Positions 34,108-43,226 are shown, counted from the first letter of the stretch. The stretch: DNA of 64,000 bases from an uncultured Collinsella sp. (GCA_959599095.1 CAUGGC010000002.1:62001-126000), one strand, 5' to 3'. Translations and numbers: made by a program. The notes: generated from the sequence alone by a model not told the origin.

Positions 34108-34137
34108 AAGGGCGACTCCTAAGGGGGTCGCCCTTTT
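34108..34137 (+). terminator. Rho-independent terminator of pnp
   Basis: A 12-bp stem with one G-U pair (34108-34119 with 34124-34135, AAGGGCGACTCC) and loop TAAG ends in TTTT. Confidence 0.85.
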
Positions 34138-34143
34138 GCTATT

Positions 34144-34262
34144 CCCGGCGGGGCCGCAGGTAAAGTTTCCTGCTCTACAGTCCTGCGCAAGACGGAAAGC
34201 ACATTAAGTGCTTTCCTTTGCGTGCGGAACTCGCGATAAACTTTATATGAGTCCCTCCCGGG
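34144..34262. repeat. structured inverted element, copy A
   Basis: Outer arms 34144-34153/34253-34262 (9 of 10 pairs), a second stem TAAAGTTT/AAACTTTA (from 34161 and to 34244), and an inner hairpin GGAAAGCAC-ATTAA-GTGCTTTCC (34194-34216). Its core is nearly identical, in reverse orientation, to copy B at 35041-35168. The inner stem differs by three compensatory pairs. It may be a structured RNA or a mobile palindromic element. Rfam, as I recall, has a family named Collinsella-1 RNA; I cannot tell whether this is it. Confidence 0.65.
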
Positions 34263-34319
34263 CGCAAGCAAAAGGGCTGGTTAACGCTGTTGGTAGCTTG
34301 CTGGTCTTCTGTTCTTAGT

Positions 34320-34328
34320 TGATATACT
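34320..34328 (+). promoter_or_regulatory. extended -10 promoter of the acetyltransferase gene
   Basis: TGA-TATACT lies 34 bases before the start codon; TTGCTG at 34299 is a weak -35 at a 19-base distance. Confidence 0.5.
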
Positions 34329-34362
34329 TTTTCGCATCTAACGCTTAGCCTAGGGGGTTGGC

Positions 34363-34983
34363 ATGACAAATAAGGTTGAATGGGACCGCATGATTGCCGG
34401 GGAGCTCTATAGCCCCTATCGGGTTAACGACCATTCGTTTAGTAGGGTGCATGCGGCTCAGAAGTTGTTTAATGAGTCGGTGTATTGGGCTGATTCGAGC
34501 GCCTTTGAGGAACTAAAGAAGTGTTTTCGCGTTGCTCCGGACGATATGGTCTTAACGGCTCCCGTTTATTTTGATCACGGTGACAGGGTTTCGTTTGGTA
34601 ACCATTTCTATGCGAATACCGGTTTGACGATTCTGGACGAAAATTACGTGACCTTTGGCGACAACGTCTTTCTAGGACCCCATGTGAGTATATTTACTGC
34701 TGGGCATCCAATTGACGCCGATGTGCGCAATCTAGACCTCGAGTATGCTAAGCCTGTCGTAATCGGCAACAACGTCTGGATGGGCGGCGGGGTGATTATC
34801 AATCCGGGCGTATCAATCGGAGACGATGTGGTCATAGCCTCAGGTACAGTTGTTGTTAAAGACGTTCCAAGCCACGTCATCATCGGCGGCAATCCAGCTC
34901 ATATCATTCGAGAGATTACCGACAACGATCGCAAGCTCTGGCAAGGCCAGCTGAATGCCTACAACGAGGCAATTGGATCATAG
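34363..34983 (+). CDS. sugar O-acetyltransferase (maltose/galactoside acetyltransferase family)
   Basis: A 206-residue left-handed beta-helix acetyltransferase of the Maa/LacA/NodL group, which moves acetyl from acetyl-CoA to a sugar hydroxyl. The N-terminal Mac domain (MIAGELYSPYRVNDHSFSRVHAAQKLFN) and the catalytic His in IFTAGHPID are present. Hexapeptide repeats run through VVIGNNVWMGGGVIINPGVSIGDDVVIASG. The sugar is not predictable. Codons are clearly more A/T-ending than in neighbouring pnp and rnj, and the gene stands alone between two inverted copies of a structured element. Both facts hint at acquisition, though low expression could also explain the codon use. Confidence 0.88.
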   Translation: MTNKVEWDRMIAGELYSPYRVNDHSFSRVHAAQKLFNESVYWADSSAFEELKKCFRVAPDDMVLTAPVYFDHGDRVSFGNHFYANTGLTILDENYVTFGDNVFLGPHVSIFTAGHPIDADVRNLDLEYAKPVVIGNNVWMGGGVIINPGVSIGDDVVIASGTVVVKDVPSHVIIGGNPAHIIREITDNDRKLWQGQLNAYNEAIGS

Positions 34984-35040
34984 CCTCGGCATTCCCGCAG
35001 ATAAAACCTACTAAAACAAACCTATCCCTTATTGGCAGGT

Positions 35041-35168
35041 TTTCCGTGGGGCGGGCACTGATGAAGCTTATCGCGAGTTCCGCACGAACAGGAGGCCACT
35101 TAATGTGGCCTCCGTCGTGAGCAGGACTGTAGAGCAGGAAACTTCATCAGTGCCCGCCCCACGGGAAA
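35041..35168. repeat. structured inverted element, copy B
   Basis: Arms of 26-27 bases (35041-35066 with 35142-35168) are complementary except one extra G. Inside is a 9-bp hairpin GGAGGCCAC-TTAAT-GTGGCCTCC (35091-35113). Reverse-complemented, its core matches copy A at 34144-34262 (for example the shared CCTGCTCTACAGTCCTGC and CGTGCGGAACTCGCGATAA). The arms outside the core are unlike those of copy A. Confidence 0.65.
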
Positions 35169-35358
35169 CCGTCGGGATAGACCAGTTCAGATGGGGCTTT
35201 GATGCATGGGTGGTCTGTTGTTGTGCAAATGGGTATCATACTGTGGTTATTGCATCGACTCTACGATGCATTGTTGTATGTGCCCGGCGGTCGGTTTGCC
35301 AGAAGCGCCCCGTCGGTTGTTCCAGACCCGTTTCGAAGAAAGGAAACAACACTCACCT
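35169..35358 (+). other. leader region of rnj
   Basis: No gene is seen in this 190-base stretch. It should hold the rnj promoter and a long leader; CATACT at 35237 is a possible -10, with no convincing -35. The frame of rnj is open upstream here but lacks a ribosome-binding site and family sequence. Confidence 0.4.
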
Positions 35359-37029
35359 ATGGCAGCTAAAAAATCATCTCCCTTGAAGATCATCCCGCTC
35401 GGCGGCCTTGACGGCATCGGCAAGAACATGACGGTCTTCGAGTGCGGCGACGACATGGTGCTCGTCGACGCCGGCCTCATGTTCCCGGATGACTCCCAGC
35501 CTGGTATCGACCTGGTGCTTCCCGACTACACCTATGTTCTGGAGAACGAGGAGAAGCTCCGCGGTATCGTCGTCACCCACGGCCACGAGGACCACACCGG
35601 TTCGCTTCCGTATCTGCTGCAGGACCTCAACAATAAGGTGCCCATCTTCTCGAGCAAGCTGACGCTTGGCTTTATCGAGGGCAAGCTTTCTGAGTTCCGC
35701 ATCCGCGCGCCCAAGTTCCGCGAGGTCAAGGGTGGCAGCCATGTCAACCTCGGCGGCATCTCGCTCGACTTCTTCTCGATGACGCACTCCATCCCCGGCG
35801 CTCTGGGCGTGTTCATCCGCACCAATCAGGGCACCGTTATGCACACCGGCGACTTTAAGCTCGACCAGACGCCCATCGACGGCGTCACGCCCGACTATGC
35901 CGCTATCAGCCGCTTTGCCAAGCAGGGCATCGACCTGCTGCTTTCTGACTCCACCAACGCCACGGTTCCCGGCTTTACCAAGTCTGAGGCCGAGGTTGGT
36001 CCCAACCTGCTGTACGCCATCAAGAACGCCCCGGGTCGCGTGTTCGTCGCATCGTTCTCGAGCCACATCCATCGTTTGCAGCAGATCTGCGATGCCGCCC
36101 GCAAGTGCGGCCGTAAGGTCGTTGTGACCGGTCGTTCCATGCTCACGAACACCCGCGTGGCGCGCGAGCTCGGTTATCTCAACATCGATGATGCCGATAT
36201 CATCGATGCCTTTGACATTGATAACCTGCCCGACGACAAGATTGTCGTCATGTGCACCGGTTCGCAGGGCGAGCCGCTGTCGGCCCTGTCCCGCATGGCC
36301 AATGGCGAGCACAAGACGCTCTCCATCCACGAGGGCGATACCGTTATCCTCTCGGCAACTCCTGTTCCCGGCAACGAGAAGGCCGTCCAGCAGGTCGTCA
36401 ACAGCCTGGCCAAGCTCGGCTGCGACGTGTGGGATAAGAACCGCGCTCTCGTTCACGTCTCCGGTCACGGCAGCCAGGAGGAGCTCAAGCTCCTGATGGC
36501 CATGGCCAAGCCCACGTACTTTATGCCGGTTCACGGCGAGGCCGTGCACCTGCGCGCCCATGCCCAGCTGGCCCGCAAGATGGGTCTCAAGGACGATCAT
36601 ATCTTTATCCTCGATAACGGCGACACGCTCGAGATGCGCGGCGGTATCGTCAAGCGCGGTACGCCCGTCGAGTCCGGCGTCGTCTACGTCGACGGCCTGC
36701 GTATCGGCGATACCGACCCCATCGTCTTGCGCGATCGCCAGAAGCTCGCCAACGACGGTATGGTTACCGCTGTTGCCATCGTCTCGCTCAAGCACAAGAA
36801 GATCGAGGCCATCGAGTTCTCGGGCCGCGGCGTCTCGTTTGCCATCGACGACCAGTTCTCCGAGGATGCCTCCGCGTCCATTATGAAGACGATCGAGAAG
36901 GGCAAGTTCAGCTTTACGAGCAGCGGTTCCGATGCCATTCGCAAGGCCGTGCGCGACTCGCTCTCCAACTTTATCTGGAGCCGTACGCGCACTCGTCCGA
37001 TGATCATCCCGGTCGTCATGGAGGTTTAG
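35359..37029 (+). CDS. rnj: ribonuclease J
   Basis: A 556-residue metallo-beta-lactamase/beta-CASP nuclease with 5'-3' exo- and endonuclease activity on mRNA and rRNA precursors. The zinc motif HGHEDHTG is at residues 74-81, and further metal ligands are in HTGDFKLD and SDSTNA. VHVSGHGSQEELKLLMAM and MPVHGE belong to the beta-CASP and closing regions. I start at the ATG at 35359 (MAAKKSSPLKIIPLGG), with GAAAGGAAAC about ten bases before. The stop is one base from the ftsK start. Confidence 0.95.
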   Translation: MAAKKSSPLKIIPLGGLDGIGKNMTVFECGDDMVLVDAGLMFPDDSQPGIDLVLPDYTYVLENEEKLRGIVVTHGHEDHTGSLPYLLQDLNNKVPIFSSKLTLGFIEGKLSEFRIRAPKFREVKGGSHVNLGGISLDFFSMTHSIPGALGVFIRTNQGTVMHTGDFKLDQTPIDGVTPDYAAISRFAKQGIDLLLSDSTNATVPGFTKSEAEVGPNLLYAIKNAPGRVFVASFSSHIHRLQQICDAARKCGRKVVVTGRSMLTNTRVARELGYLNIDDADIIDAFDIDNLPDDKIVVMCTGSQGEPLSALSRMANGEHKTLSIHEGDTVILSATPVPGNEKAVQQVVNSLAKLGCDVWDKNRALVHVSGHGSQEELKLLMAMAKPTYFMPVHGEAVHLRAHAQLARKMGLKDDHIFILDNGDTLEMRGGIVKRGTPVESGVVYVDGLRIGDTDPIVLRDRQKLANDGMVTAVAIVSLKHKKIEAIEFSGRGVSFAIDDQFSEDASASIMKTIEKGKFSFTSSGSDAIRKAVRDSLSNFIWSRTRTRPMIIPVVMEV

Positions 37030-37030
37030 T

Positions 37031-39805
37031 TTGGCGCGCGGATCTGCACAAAACGCCAAAGGCAATAAGGCCAACAACCAACCGGCATCTGCTAAGGGTG
37101 CCGGTTCCCATCTGCGTGCCAATAAGGGCCACGAGTCCGAGTTCGATGATTTCGAGCCCTTGGTCGAGCCCTCGGCCAACCGCGATATCGCCGGCGTGGT
37201 CATTGCCGTTTTGGCGATTGCGTCCTTTATTGCCGTGATTTCGCCGGCGACTGCGCCCGTTACGGCTGCGGTTGCCGGTTTCTACCACTTGGGCTTTGGT
37301 CTGGGCGCCTACGTGCTGCCGATCGTCATTTTGCTGTTTGCCGCCACGCTCTTTTTAGGCGAGGACTCGCCGCTCAACGCGCGCTCTGTTGCGGGCGGCG
37401 CCGTGGTCTTTATTGCCGTCGTCTCCATTCTTTCGTTGATGGTGCCGGGTACGAGCGACTCGTGCGACCTTATGTTCACGCCGCAAAATCTGTCCGCCTC
37501 GGGTGGCTACATCGGTGCGTTTATTGCGAGTGCGCTGCAAAATGCCCTGGGTAAGCCTATCGCGATGGTAGTCCTGCTGGGCCTTGTCGTCGTGGGCTTG
37601 GTCATCATTGGCTTTTCGGTGGGCGGCGTTTTGCGCTCTGCCCGCGACCGTGCGGCAGATTTTGCCGAGCGCCGTCGTGCCGACGTCAACGCGAGTCCGT
37701 GGGGTGACGATGAGGCCCTGTCGGTGCCTGGTATCGCCCGTCCGCACCTGAGCATTTTTCGTCAAAAGGGCTCCGATGCGGCCGTGACCACGGTCATGGG
37801 CAATGATGTGGACCCGGTTTTGGACGATGACGACGAGGATCCGTTTGTCGACGTGTCCGATGCCGTGGAGGCTGAGCGCGCTAAGACGACGCTGCTGCCG
37901 CGCCGTCATGCCAAGAAGAGCAAGGCCACACCCAAGTTGAATACAAGTGAGCCCGATCCGTCTTGGTCCGATAGCGAGATTGAGCTCACCGAGGGCGATG
38001 ACGAGGACGACGAGGGTCTGATTGAGACCGCAAAGACAACTTTGCTGCCGCGTCGCCATGCAAAGCGCGACCAGGTAACCGGTCAGCTTTCGATGGAAGA
38101 CGACCCCGATAAGATCGACGAGTCCGAGCCGCCGTTTGCCGTGAATCCTGTCTCGGCAGCACCTCAGATCCCCGACTTCTTGAAGCATCCCAAGGTTGCC
38201 GATGCGCCTGCCTTGAGTGCTGTCGAATCGGCTGCGGCTAGCGATGGGGGAGCGGACGGCGGCGCTGCAGATAACGAGGGCGAAGAAGAGGACGGCCTCA
38301 AACTTCCGCCACTTGAGATTCTGCATGCCAACCCGCAGTCGGCTTCCTCTGCGTCTTCTGACAAGGAGCTGGAACAGACTGCCGAGTCGCTTCAGTCCAC
38401 CTTGCTGGAGTTTGGTCGTAGTGCCCGCGTGGTCGGCTGGATCGCCGGCCCCACGGTGACGACCTTTAAGCTGCAACCTGGCGAGGGCGAGCGCGTGAGC
38501 AAGATTTCGAGCCTCGAGGACGATATCGCGCTATCGCTTGCTGCCCAGTCCGTGCGTATCTTTGCCCCGATCCCCGGCACCTCGCTTGTGGGTATCGAGA
38601 TCCCCAATCGCAAGCGCCAGAACGTCAACCTGGGCGACGTGCTTCCCTATGTGAAGGGCGGTCCGCTCGAGCTCGCCATCGGTCGAGATGCCGAGGGTAC
38701 GCCGGTCGTCGCCGACCTTGCCAAGATGCCCCACCTGCTGATCGCCGGTACCACGGGTTCCGGTAAGTCGGTCATGATCAACTCCATCATCACGACCTTG
38801 CTCATGCGCGCCCTTCCCGAGGACGTTCGCCTGATCATGGTCGACCCCAAGCGCGTCGAGCTTGCGGGCTATAACGGTCTGCCGCATCTTTACGTGCCTG
38901 TAGTGACCGAGCCCAAGCAGGCCGCGAGCGCTCTGCAATGGGCCGTGTCCGAGATGGAGCGTCGCCTGAAGGTCTTCGAGCGTCTCAACGTGCGTAAGAT
39001 CTCGACCTACAACGAAAAGCAGGCCGCCGGCGAGTTTGAGCATTACGATAACCCGCCGCAAAAGATGCCCTACCTGGTCATCATCATCGACGAGCTCTCG
39101 GACCTGATGATGGTCGCCGGTAAGGATGTCGAGGCCTCGATCGTGCGTATTGCTCAGCTGGGCCGTGCTGCCGGTATTCACCTCATCGTGGCTACGCAGC
39201 GTCCGAGCTCCAACGTTGTGACGGGCCTCATCAAGGCCAACATCACCAACCGCATCGCCTTTAACGTCGCCACGGGCATCGACTCGCGCGTCATCATCGA
39301 CCAGATGGGTGCCGAAAAGCTCACCGGTTTGGGCGACATGCTGTTCTCTAAGGTCGACTGGGGCAAGCCCCGCCGTATCCAGGGCTGCTTTGTCTCGGAT
39401 GATGAAATCAACGAGATCGTCGAGTTCGTCAAGTCGCAGAGCGAGCCCGACTACCACGAGGAGATCCTGTCTGCCGTGGCGCCCGCTTCCATGTCCATGG
39501 CGGGTGGCGGCGGCATTGTCCGTACCGGAGTCGCCGAGCCGCAAGACGATGATCCGCTCATTTGGGAAGCCGCCCATATTGTGGTGGAATCGCAGCTTGG
39601 CTCCACATCTGGCCTGCAGCGTCGTCTGAAGGTTGGCTATGCGCGTGCCGGGCGTATTATGGATATGCTGGAAGAAAAGGGTGTCGTCGGCCCGCCCGAC
39701 GGTTCTAAGCCGCGCGAGGTCCTGTTGGACGAGGAGGGGCTTGCCGCGCTGGAGTCTGTCGATGCCGAGATGGCACGTGAAGATCGTGAGTTTGGAGGAT
39801 TCTGA
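37031..39805 (+). CDS. ftsK: DNA translocase FtsK/SpoIIIE
   Basis: A 924-residue septal DNA pump. About four transmembrane helices lie between residues 52 and 205. An acidic, low-complexity linker (~210-450) contains two copies of AKTTLLPRRHAK (284-295 and 334-345). The RecA-like motor has Walker A GTTGSGKS near 573. A gamma winged-helix domain (last ~65 residues) reads KOPS-type DNA signals. The start is a TTG at 37031, six bases after GGAGG within the end of rnj. Its TGA overlaps the next ATG by one base. It separates chromosomes at the closing septum. Confidence 0.95.
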   Translation: MARGSAQNAKGNKANNQPASAKGAGSHLRANKGHESEFDDFEPLVEPSANRDIAGVVIAVLAIASFIAVISPATAPVTAAVAGFYHLGFGLGAYVLPIVILLFAATLFLGEDSPLNARSVAGGAVVFIAVVSILSLMVPGTSDSCDLMFTPQNLSASGGYIGAFIASALQNALGKPIAMVVLLGLVVVGLVIIGFSVGGVLRSARDRAADFAERRRADVNASPWGDDEALSVPGIARPHLSIFRQKGSDAAVTTVMGNDVDPVLDDDDEDPFVDVSDAVEAERAKTTLLPRRHAKKSKATPKLNTSEPDPSWSDSEIELTEGDDEDDEGLIETAKTTLLPRRHAKRDQVTGQLSMEDDPDKIDESEPPFAVNPVSAAPQIPDFLKHPKVADAPALSAVESAAASDGGADGGAADNEGEEEDGLKLPPLEILHANPQSASSASSDKELEQTAESLQSTLLEFGRSARVVGWIAGPTVTTFKLQPGEGERVSKISSLEDDIALSLAAQSVRIFAPIPGTSLVGIEIPNRKRQNVNLGDVLPYVKGGPLELAIGRDAEGTPVVADLAKMPHLLIAGTTGSGKSVMINSIITTLLMRALPEDVRLIMVDPKRVELAGYNGLPHLYVPVVTEPKQAASALQWAVSEMERRLKVFERLNVRKISTYNEKQAAGEFEHYDNPPQKMPYLVIIIDELSDLMMVAGKDVEASIVRIAQLGRAAGIHLIVATQRPSSNVVTGLIKANITNRIAFNVATGIDSRVIIDQMGAEKLTGLGDMLFSKVDWGKPRRIQGCFVSDDEINEIVEFVKSQSEPDYHEEILSAVAPASMSMAGGGGIVRTGVAEPQDDDPLIWEAAHIVVESQLGSTSGLQRRLKVGYARAGRIMDMLEEKGVVGPPDGSKPREVLLDEEGLAALESVDAEMAREDREFGGF

Positions 39806-41316
39806 TGGCTGCACGCTTTGGTGACATGCTGCTTGAGCAGCGTCGCCGAATGGGCCTTTCCATTCAGCAAGTCGCCAACACCATCAAAATCAGGCCGCAG
39901 ATCATCGAGTTTTTCGAGACCGGTAACTTTGCTTCGATGCCGCCGCGCGGCTATGCGCAGGGCATGATTTCGAGTTATGCTCGCTTTTTGGGCCTCAATC
40001 CGCGCGAGGTCGTCAATGCCTACTTTGACGATCTGATGGCATACGAACGCGAGACGTCGCAGCAGGGCGGTCGTTTTCAGGACGCCGCCGGCTACGTTAA
40101 TTCGCGTTCCTCGGTCGATAACGGGCGCTTCCTGATGGTTCAGGGCGGTCGTTCGACCCGCTATGGACAGCGTCCTCAGCAGGCCGGTTATATTACCGAG
40201 ACGGGTTCGGGCGAGGAGATTCGCTCGCAGCGTGACCGGTTCCGCAGTACGCCGATGCCCGAGGACCGCGCACTCCCCGCTGCTCGCGGCGTGGCGCGTG
40301 ACCCTCGTGCCGGCTACGGCGACGGCGGCTATTCCGATCGCGGTTACCGTGGTGTCTCCACCGGACGCTCTCGCGGTGGCTATGCGGATGCCGATACCAC
40401 ACAGGTGACGCCGCGTCTTCGCTCTCAATCGCAGCCGTATGGCCAGCGCTCTTCGGCTCCGCGTGCGGGACAGCGTGGCTATCAAGGCCGCGGTGAACTT
40501 GCGCCCCGCTCGGGTCAGCGCAGCCTTCAGGGCCAGGGTGGCTATCGTGGCCGTTCCGATAGCAATCGTGGTTGTATGCCTCAGGGAGGCGGCCGCAGCA
40601 GTTCCAGTCGTGGACGCGGCGGATCACGTACTCCTCAAAACAACGGGCTCGATCCGCGTATCGTCTACGCCGGCATCGGTGCCGTTGCGCTGCTGTTGAT
40701 TGTGCTCATCGTGGTGCTTCTGCGCGGCTGCGCATCTTCGGCGCCCGAGACCACGCCCGAGACGCCCACTGCTACCAAGACGACGACCAAGAAGTCTTCT
40801 AAGAAGACCGAAACGGTCGACGAGGACGAAGACACCGATGAGGCGACGGATGAGTCGACTGACTCGGACGCTACCAAGACGACGGCCAAGAAGGAAGAGA
40901 ACGAGGTCACGAAGGTCAAAGTCTCCGTTGCCAAGGGAAAGACCGCGTGGATTGAGGTCAAGGTCGACGGCAAGTCGGTCTATGGCGCCCAAGCGACTGG
41001 CCCCTTTGAGCAGGAGTACACGCCCGAGTCCTCGATCGAGATCACCACGTCCAAGCCTTCCGATGTCACCGTTACCAAGAACGGTGAAAAGGTCCGTTAC
41101 GACACCAAGACCTCGGGCGTGGCGCGTGTGACGATCACCGTTCCCAAGAAGGAGACGACTGATTCCGAGAATGGTGAAAGTTCTGATGGTACCGACACCA
41201 CCGATGGTGCCGATACCACCGACGTTACCGATGCCCAGTCCGCGGATGGCGCCGATACCGCAACTGACGGTCAGACGCCCACCGATTCTACCGACTATTC
41301 GTACGATAGCTACTAA
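39805..41316 (+). CDS. RodZ-like membrane protein with helix-turn-helix domain and Arg/Gly-rich segment
   Basis: A 503-residue protein. The N-terminal HTH_25 domain (1-80: LLEQRRRMGLSIQQVANTIKI...PRGYAQGMISSYARFLGL) is the cytoskeleton-binding part of RodZ. Residues about 165-280 are a low-complexity stretch full of RGG, GYRGR and SRGRGG motifs. One transmembrane helix follows (about 286-308) and then an external DUF4115-like beta domain (KVKVSVAKGKTAWIEVKVDG). The tail is rich in Thr, Asp and Ser. RodZ family members shape cells through MreB. The Arg/Gly segment is unusual for the family. It starts one base inside the ftsK stop. Confidence 0.8.
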   Translation: MAARFGDMLLEQRRRMGLSIQQVANTIKIRPQIIEFFETGNFASMPPRGYAQGMISSYARFLGLNPREVVNAYFDDLMAYERETSQQGGRFQDAAGYVNSRSSVDNGRFLMVQGGRSTRYGQRPQQAGYITETGSGEEIRSQRDRFRSTPMPEDRALPAARGVARDPRAGYGDGGYSDRGYRGVSTGRSRGGYADADTTQVTPRLRSQSQPYGQRSSAPRAGQRGYQGRGELAPRSGQRSLQGQGGYRGRSDSNRGCMPQGGGRSSSSRGRGGSRTPQNNGLDPRIVYAGIGAVALLLIVLIVVLLRGCASSAPETTPETPTATKTTTKKSSKKTETVDEDEDTDEATDESTDSDATKTTAKKEENEVTKVKVSVAKGKTAWIEVKVDGKSVYGAQATGPFEQEYTPESSIEITTSKPSDVTVTKNGEKVRYDTKTSGVARVTITVPKKETTDSENGESSDGTDTTDGADTTDVTDAQSADGADTATDGQTPTDSTDYSYDSY

Positions 41317-41342
41317 GCCGCTCGTACGCGAAAGGAAACATC

Positions 41343-41840
41343 ATGGCTAAAGATTCCAGCTTCGACGTCGTGTCCGAGGTCAACATGCAAGAGGTCGACA
41401 ACGCCTTTCAGCAGACCACGCGCGAGATTTCCCAGCGCTATGACCTTAAGGATTCCGGCGCTACGATCGAGCTTTCGAAGGGCGACAAGCTCTTTACGAT
41501 TAACGCCCCGGCCGACTTTGTCTCCAAGCAGATTATTGACGTGCTGAGCTCCAAGCTCATCAAGCGCGGCATCGACCTCAAGGCTGTCTCGTGGGATGCT
41601 CCGCAGGCGGCATCGGGCGGCACCGTGCGCGTGCTCGGCCATATCGTCGAGGGTATCGACCAGGCGACCGCCAAGAAGATCAACAAGGACATCAAGGACC
41701 AAAAGCTCAAGGTCAAGGTGACCATCGAGGCCGACAAGCTGCGTGTTTCCTCTGCTTCGAAGGACGCGTTGCAGACCGTGATCCAGTTCCTGCGCGACCA
41801 AGACTACGGCCAGCCGCTGCAGTTCACCAACTACCGCTAA
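41343..41840 (+). CDS. yajQ: YajQ-family nucleotide-binding protein
   Basis: A 165-residue protein with the two-domain YajQ fold. SSFDVVSEVNMQEVDNAFQQTTREISQRYDLKDS is the conserved N-terminus. Members bind GTP or cyclic di-GMP and tRNA in vitro; one Xanthomonas member acts as a c-di-GMP receptor. No such role can be assigned here. GAAAGGAAAC precedes the ATG. It lies between the RodZ-like gene and rimO with short gaps. Confidence 0.9.
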   Translation: MAKDSSFDVVSEVNMQEVDNAFQQTTREISQRYDLKDSGATIELSKGDKLFTINAPADFVSKQIIDVLSSKLIKRGIDLKAVSWDAPQAASGGTVRVLGHIVEGIDQATAKKINKDIKDQKLKVKVTIEADKLRVSSASKDALQTVIQFLRDQDYGQPLQFTNYR

Positions 41841-41867
41841 TATCAATCGAAAGGACCGCTCTCCAAC

Positions 41868-43217
41868 ATGGATACACCGTTGGGCTCCGTGCTCTACATC
41901 ACCCTCGGGTGCGCTAAGAACGAGGTTGACACCGACCGCATGCGTTCTCTTTTGACCGCCGCGGGCTACGAGGAGGCATTCGACCCGCAGGATGCCGATA
42001 TCGCCATCGTCAATACTTGCTCGTTCCTCGCCTCCGCAACGTCCGAGAGCATCGAGACCACGCTCGAGCTCGCCAACGAGGTTCAGGACGGCGTTCGTTC
42101 TTGCCCCATCGTCATGTGCGGCTGCGTGCCGTCGCGCTATGGCGATGACCTGCCTGACGAGCTGCCCGAGGTCGCTGCCTTTGTGAAGGCCGACGAGGAA
42201 GACGGCATCGTGGCGGTCATTGATGGCGTGCTGGGTGTCGAGCGTGAGATTGCAGCCTATATCCCGCAGGTCAAACGTACCGTCGAGGGTGCTGTCGCCT
42301 ACGTCAAGATTTCCGATGGCTGCAACCGCTTCTGCAGCTTCTGCATGATCCCCTATATTCGCGGTCGCTATCATTCGCGCAATGCCGAGAGCATCATCTC
42401 CGAGGTGCGCGACCTGGTTGCCGGCGGTGTGCGCGAGATCGTGCTGATCGGCCAGGACACGGGCATCTGGGGTACCGACTTTGCCGACGAGGACGTCGCC
42501 GATGGCTCGCCGCGCAATCTGGCACAGCTGCTGCGTGCCGTCGCTGAGGCCGTGCGTCCGCACAACGTCTGGGTCCGCGTGCTCTACCTGCAGCCCGAGG
42601 GCATGACTGACGAACTCATCGAGACGATACGCGATACGCCCGAGGTGCTGCCCTATATCGATATCCCCGTGCAGCACTGCGACGCGCGCATCCTCAAGGC
42701 CATGCGTCGCTCCGGTTCGCGCCAGGAGCTCGAGGATCTGTTCCGCGACCTTCGCGAGCGCATCCCCGGTATCGTGATTCGCTCCACGGCCATGGTCGGC
42801 TTCCCGACCGAGACCGACGACGAGTTTCGTGATCTTATCGACTTTATGGACACCGTCGGCTTTGACTACACGAGCGTCTTTGCATACTCGCAGGAGGAGG
42901 GCAGCCTGGCCGCTAAGATGGAGGGTCAGGTCGATGAGGAGGTTAAGCTCGAGCGCGCCCAGGAGGCCATGGACCTGGCCGAGTCGCTCGGCTTTGCCGC
43001 CACCGCCGCCCATGTGGGCGAGCGCGCCCAGGTGATCGTCAACGGTATCGAAGAGACCGAGGACGGCGCCGAGCTGATCGGCCATGCCTGGTTCCAGGCG
43101 CCCGATTCCGATGGAGCGGTGCATCTGGACGCCAGCGAGGCGTCCGTGGGCGATATTCTGACTGTCGAGTTTACCGATAGCTTCTGCTATGAGCTTATCG
43201 GTCATGTTGTGGAGTAG
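41868..43217 (+). CDS. rimO: ribosomal protein S12 methylthiotransferase RimO
   Basis: A 449-residue radical SAM enzyme that methylthiolates an aspartate of S12. Auxiliary-cluster cysteines are in LGCAKNEVD, NTCSFLASA and CGCVPSRY. The radical SAM motif is CNRFCSFC, and a TRAM domain ends the chain. GCAKN-VD and ISDGCNRFCSFC mark RimO rather than MiaB or MtaB, both present elsewhere in the window. It precedes pgsA by nine bases. Confidence 0.94.
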   Translation: MDTPLGSVLYITLGCAKNEVDTDRMRSLLTAAGYEEAFDPQDADIAIVNTCSFLASATSESIETTLELANEVQDGVRSCPIVMCGCVPSRYGDDLPDELPEVAAFVKADEEDGIVAVIDGVLGVEREIAAYIPQVKRTVEGAVAYVKISDGCNRFCSFCMIPYIRGRYHSRNAESIISEVRDLVAGGVREIVLIGQDTGIWGTDFADEDVADGSPRNLAQLLRAVAEAVRPHNVWVRVLYLQPEGMTDELIETIRDTPEVLPYIDIPVQHCDARILKAMRRSGSRQELEDLFRDLRERIPGIVIRSTAMVGFPTETDDEFRDLIDFMDTVGFDYTSVFAYSQEEGSLAAKMEGQVDEEVKLERAQEAMDLAESLGFAATAAHVGERAQVIVNGIEETEDGAELIGHAWFQAPDSDGAVHLDASEASVGDILTVEFTDSFCYELIGHVVE

Positions 43218-43226
43218 GAGAGCGTC

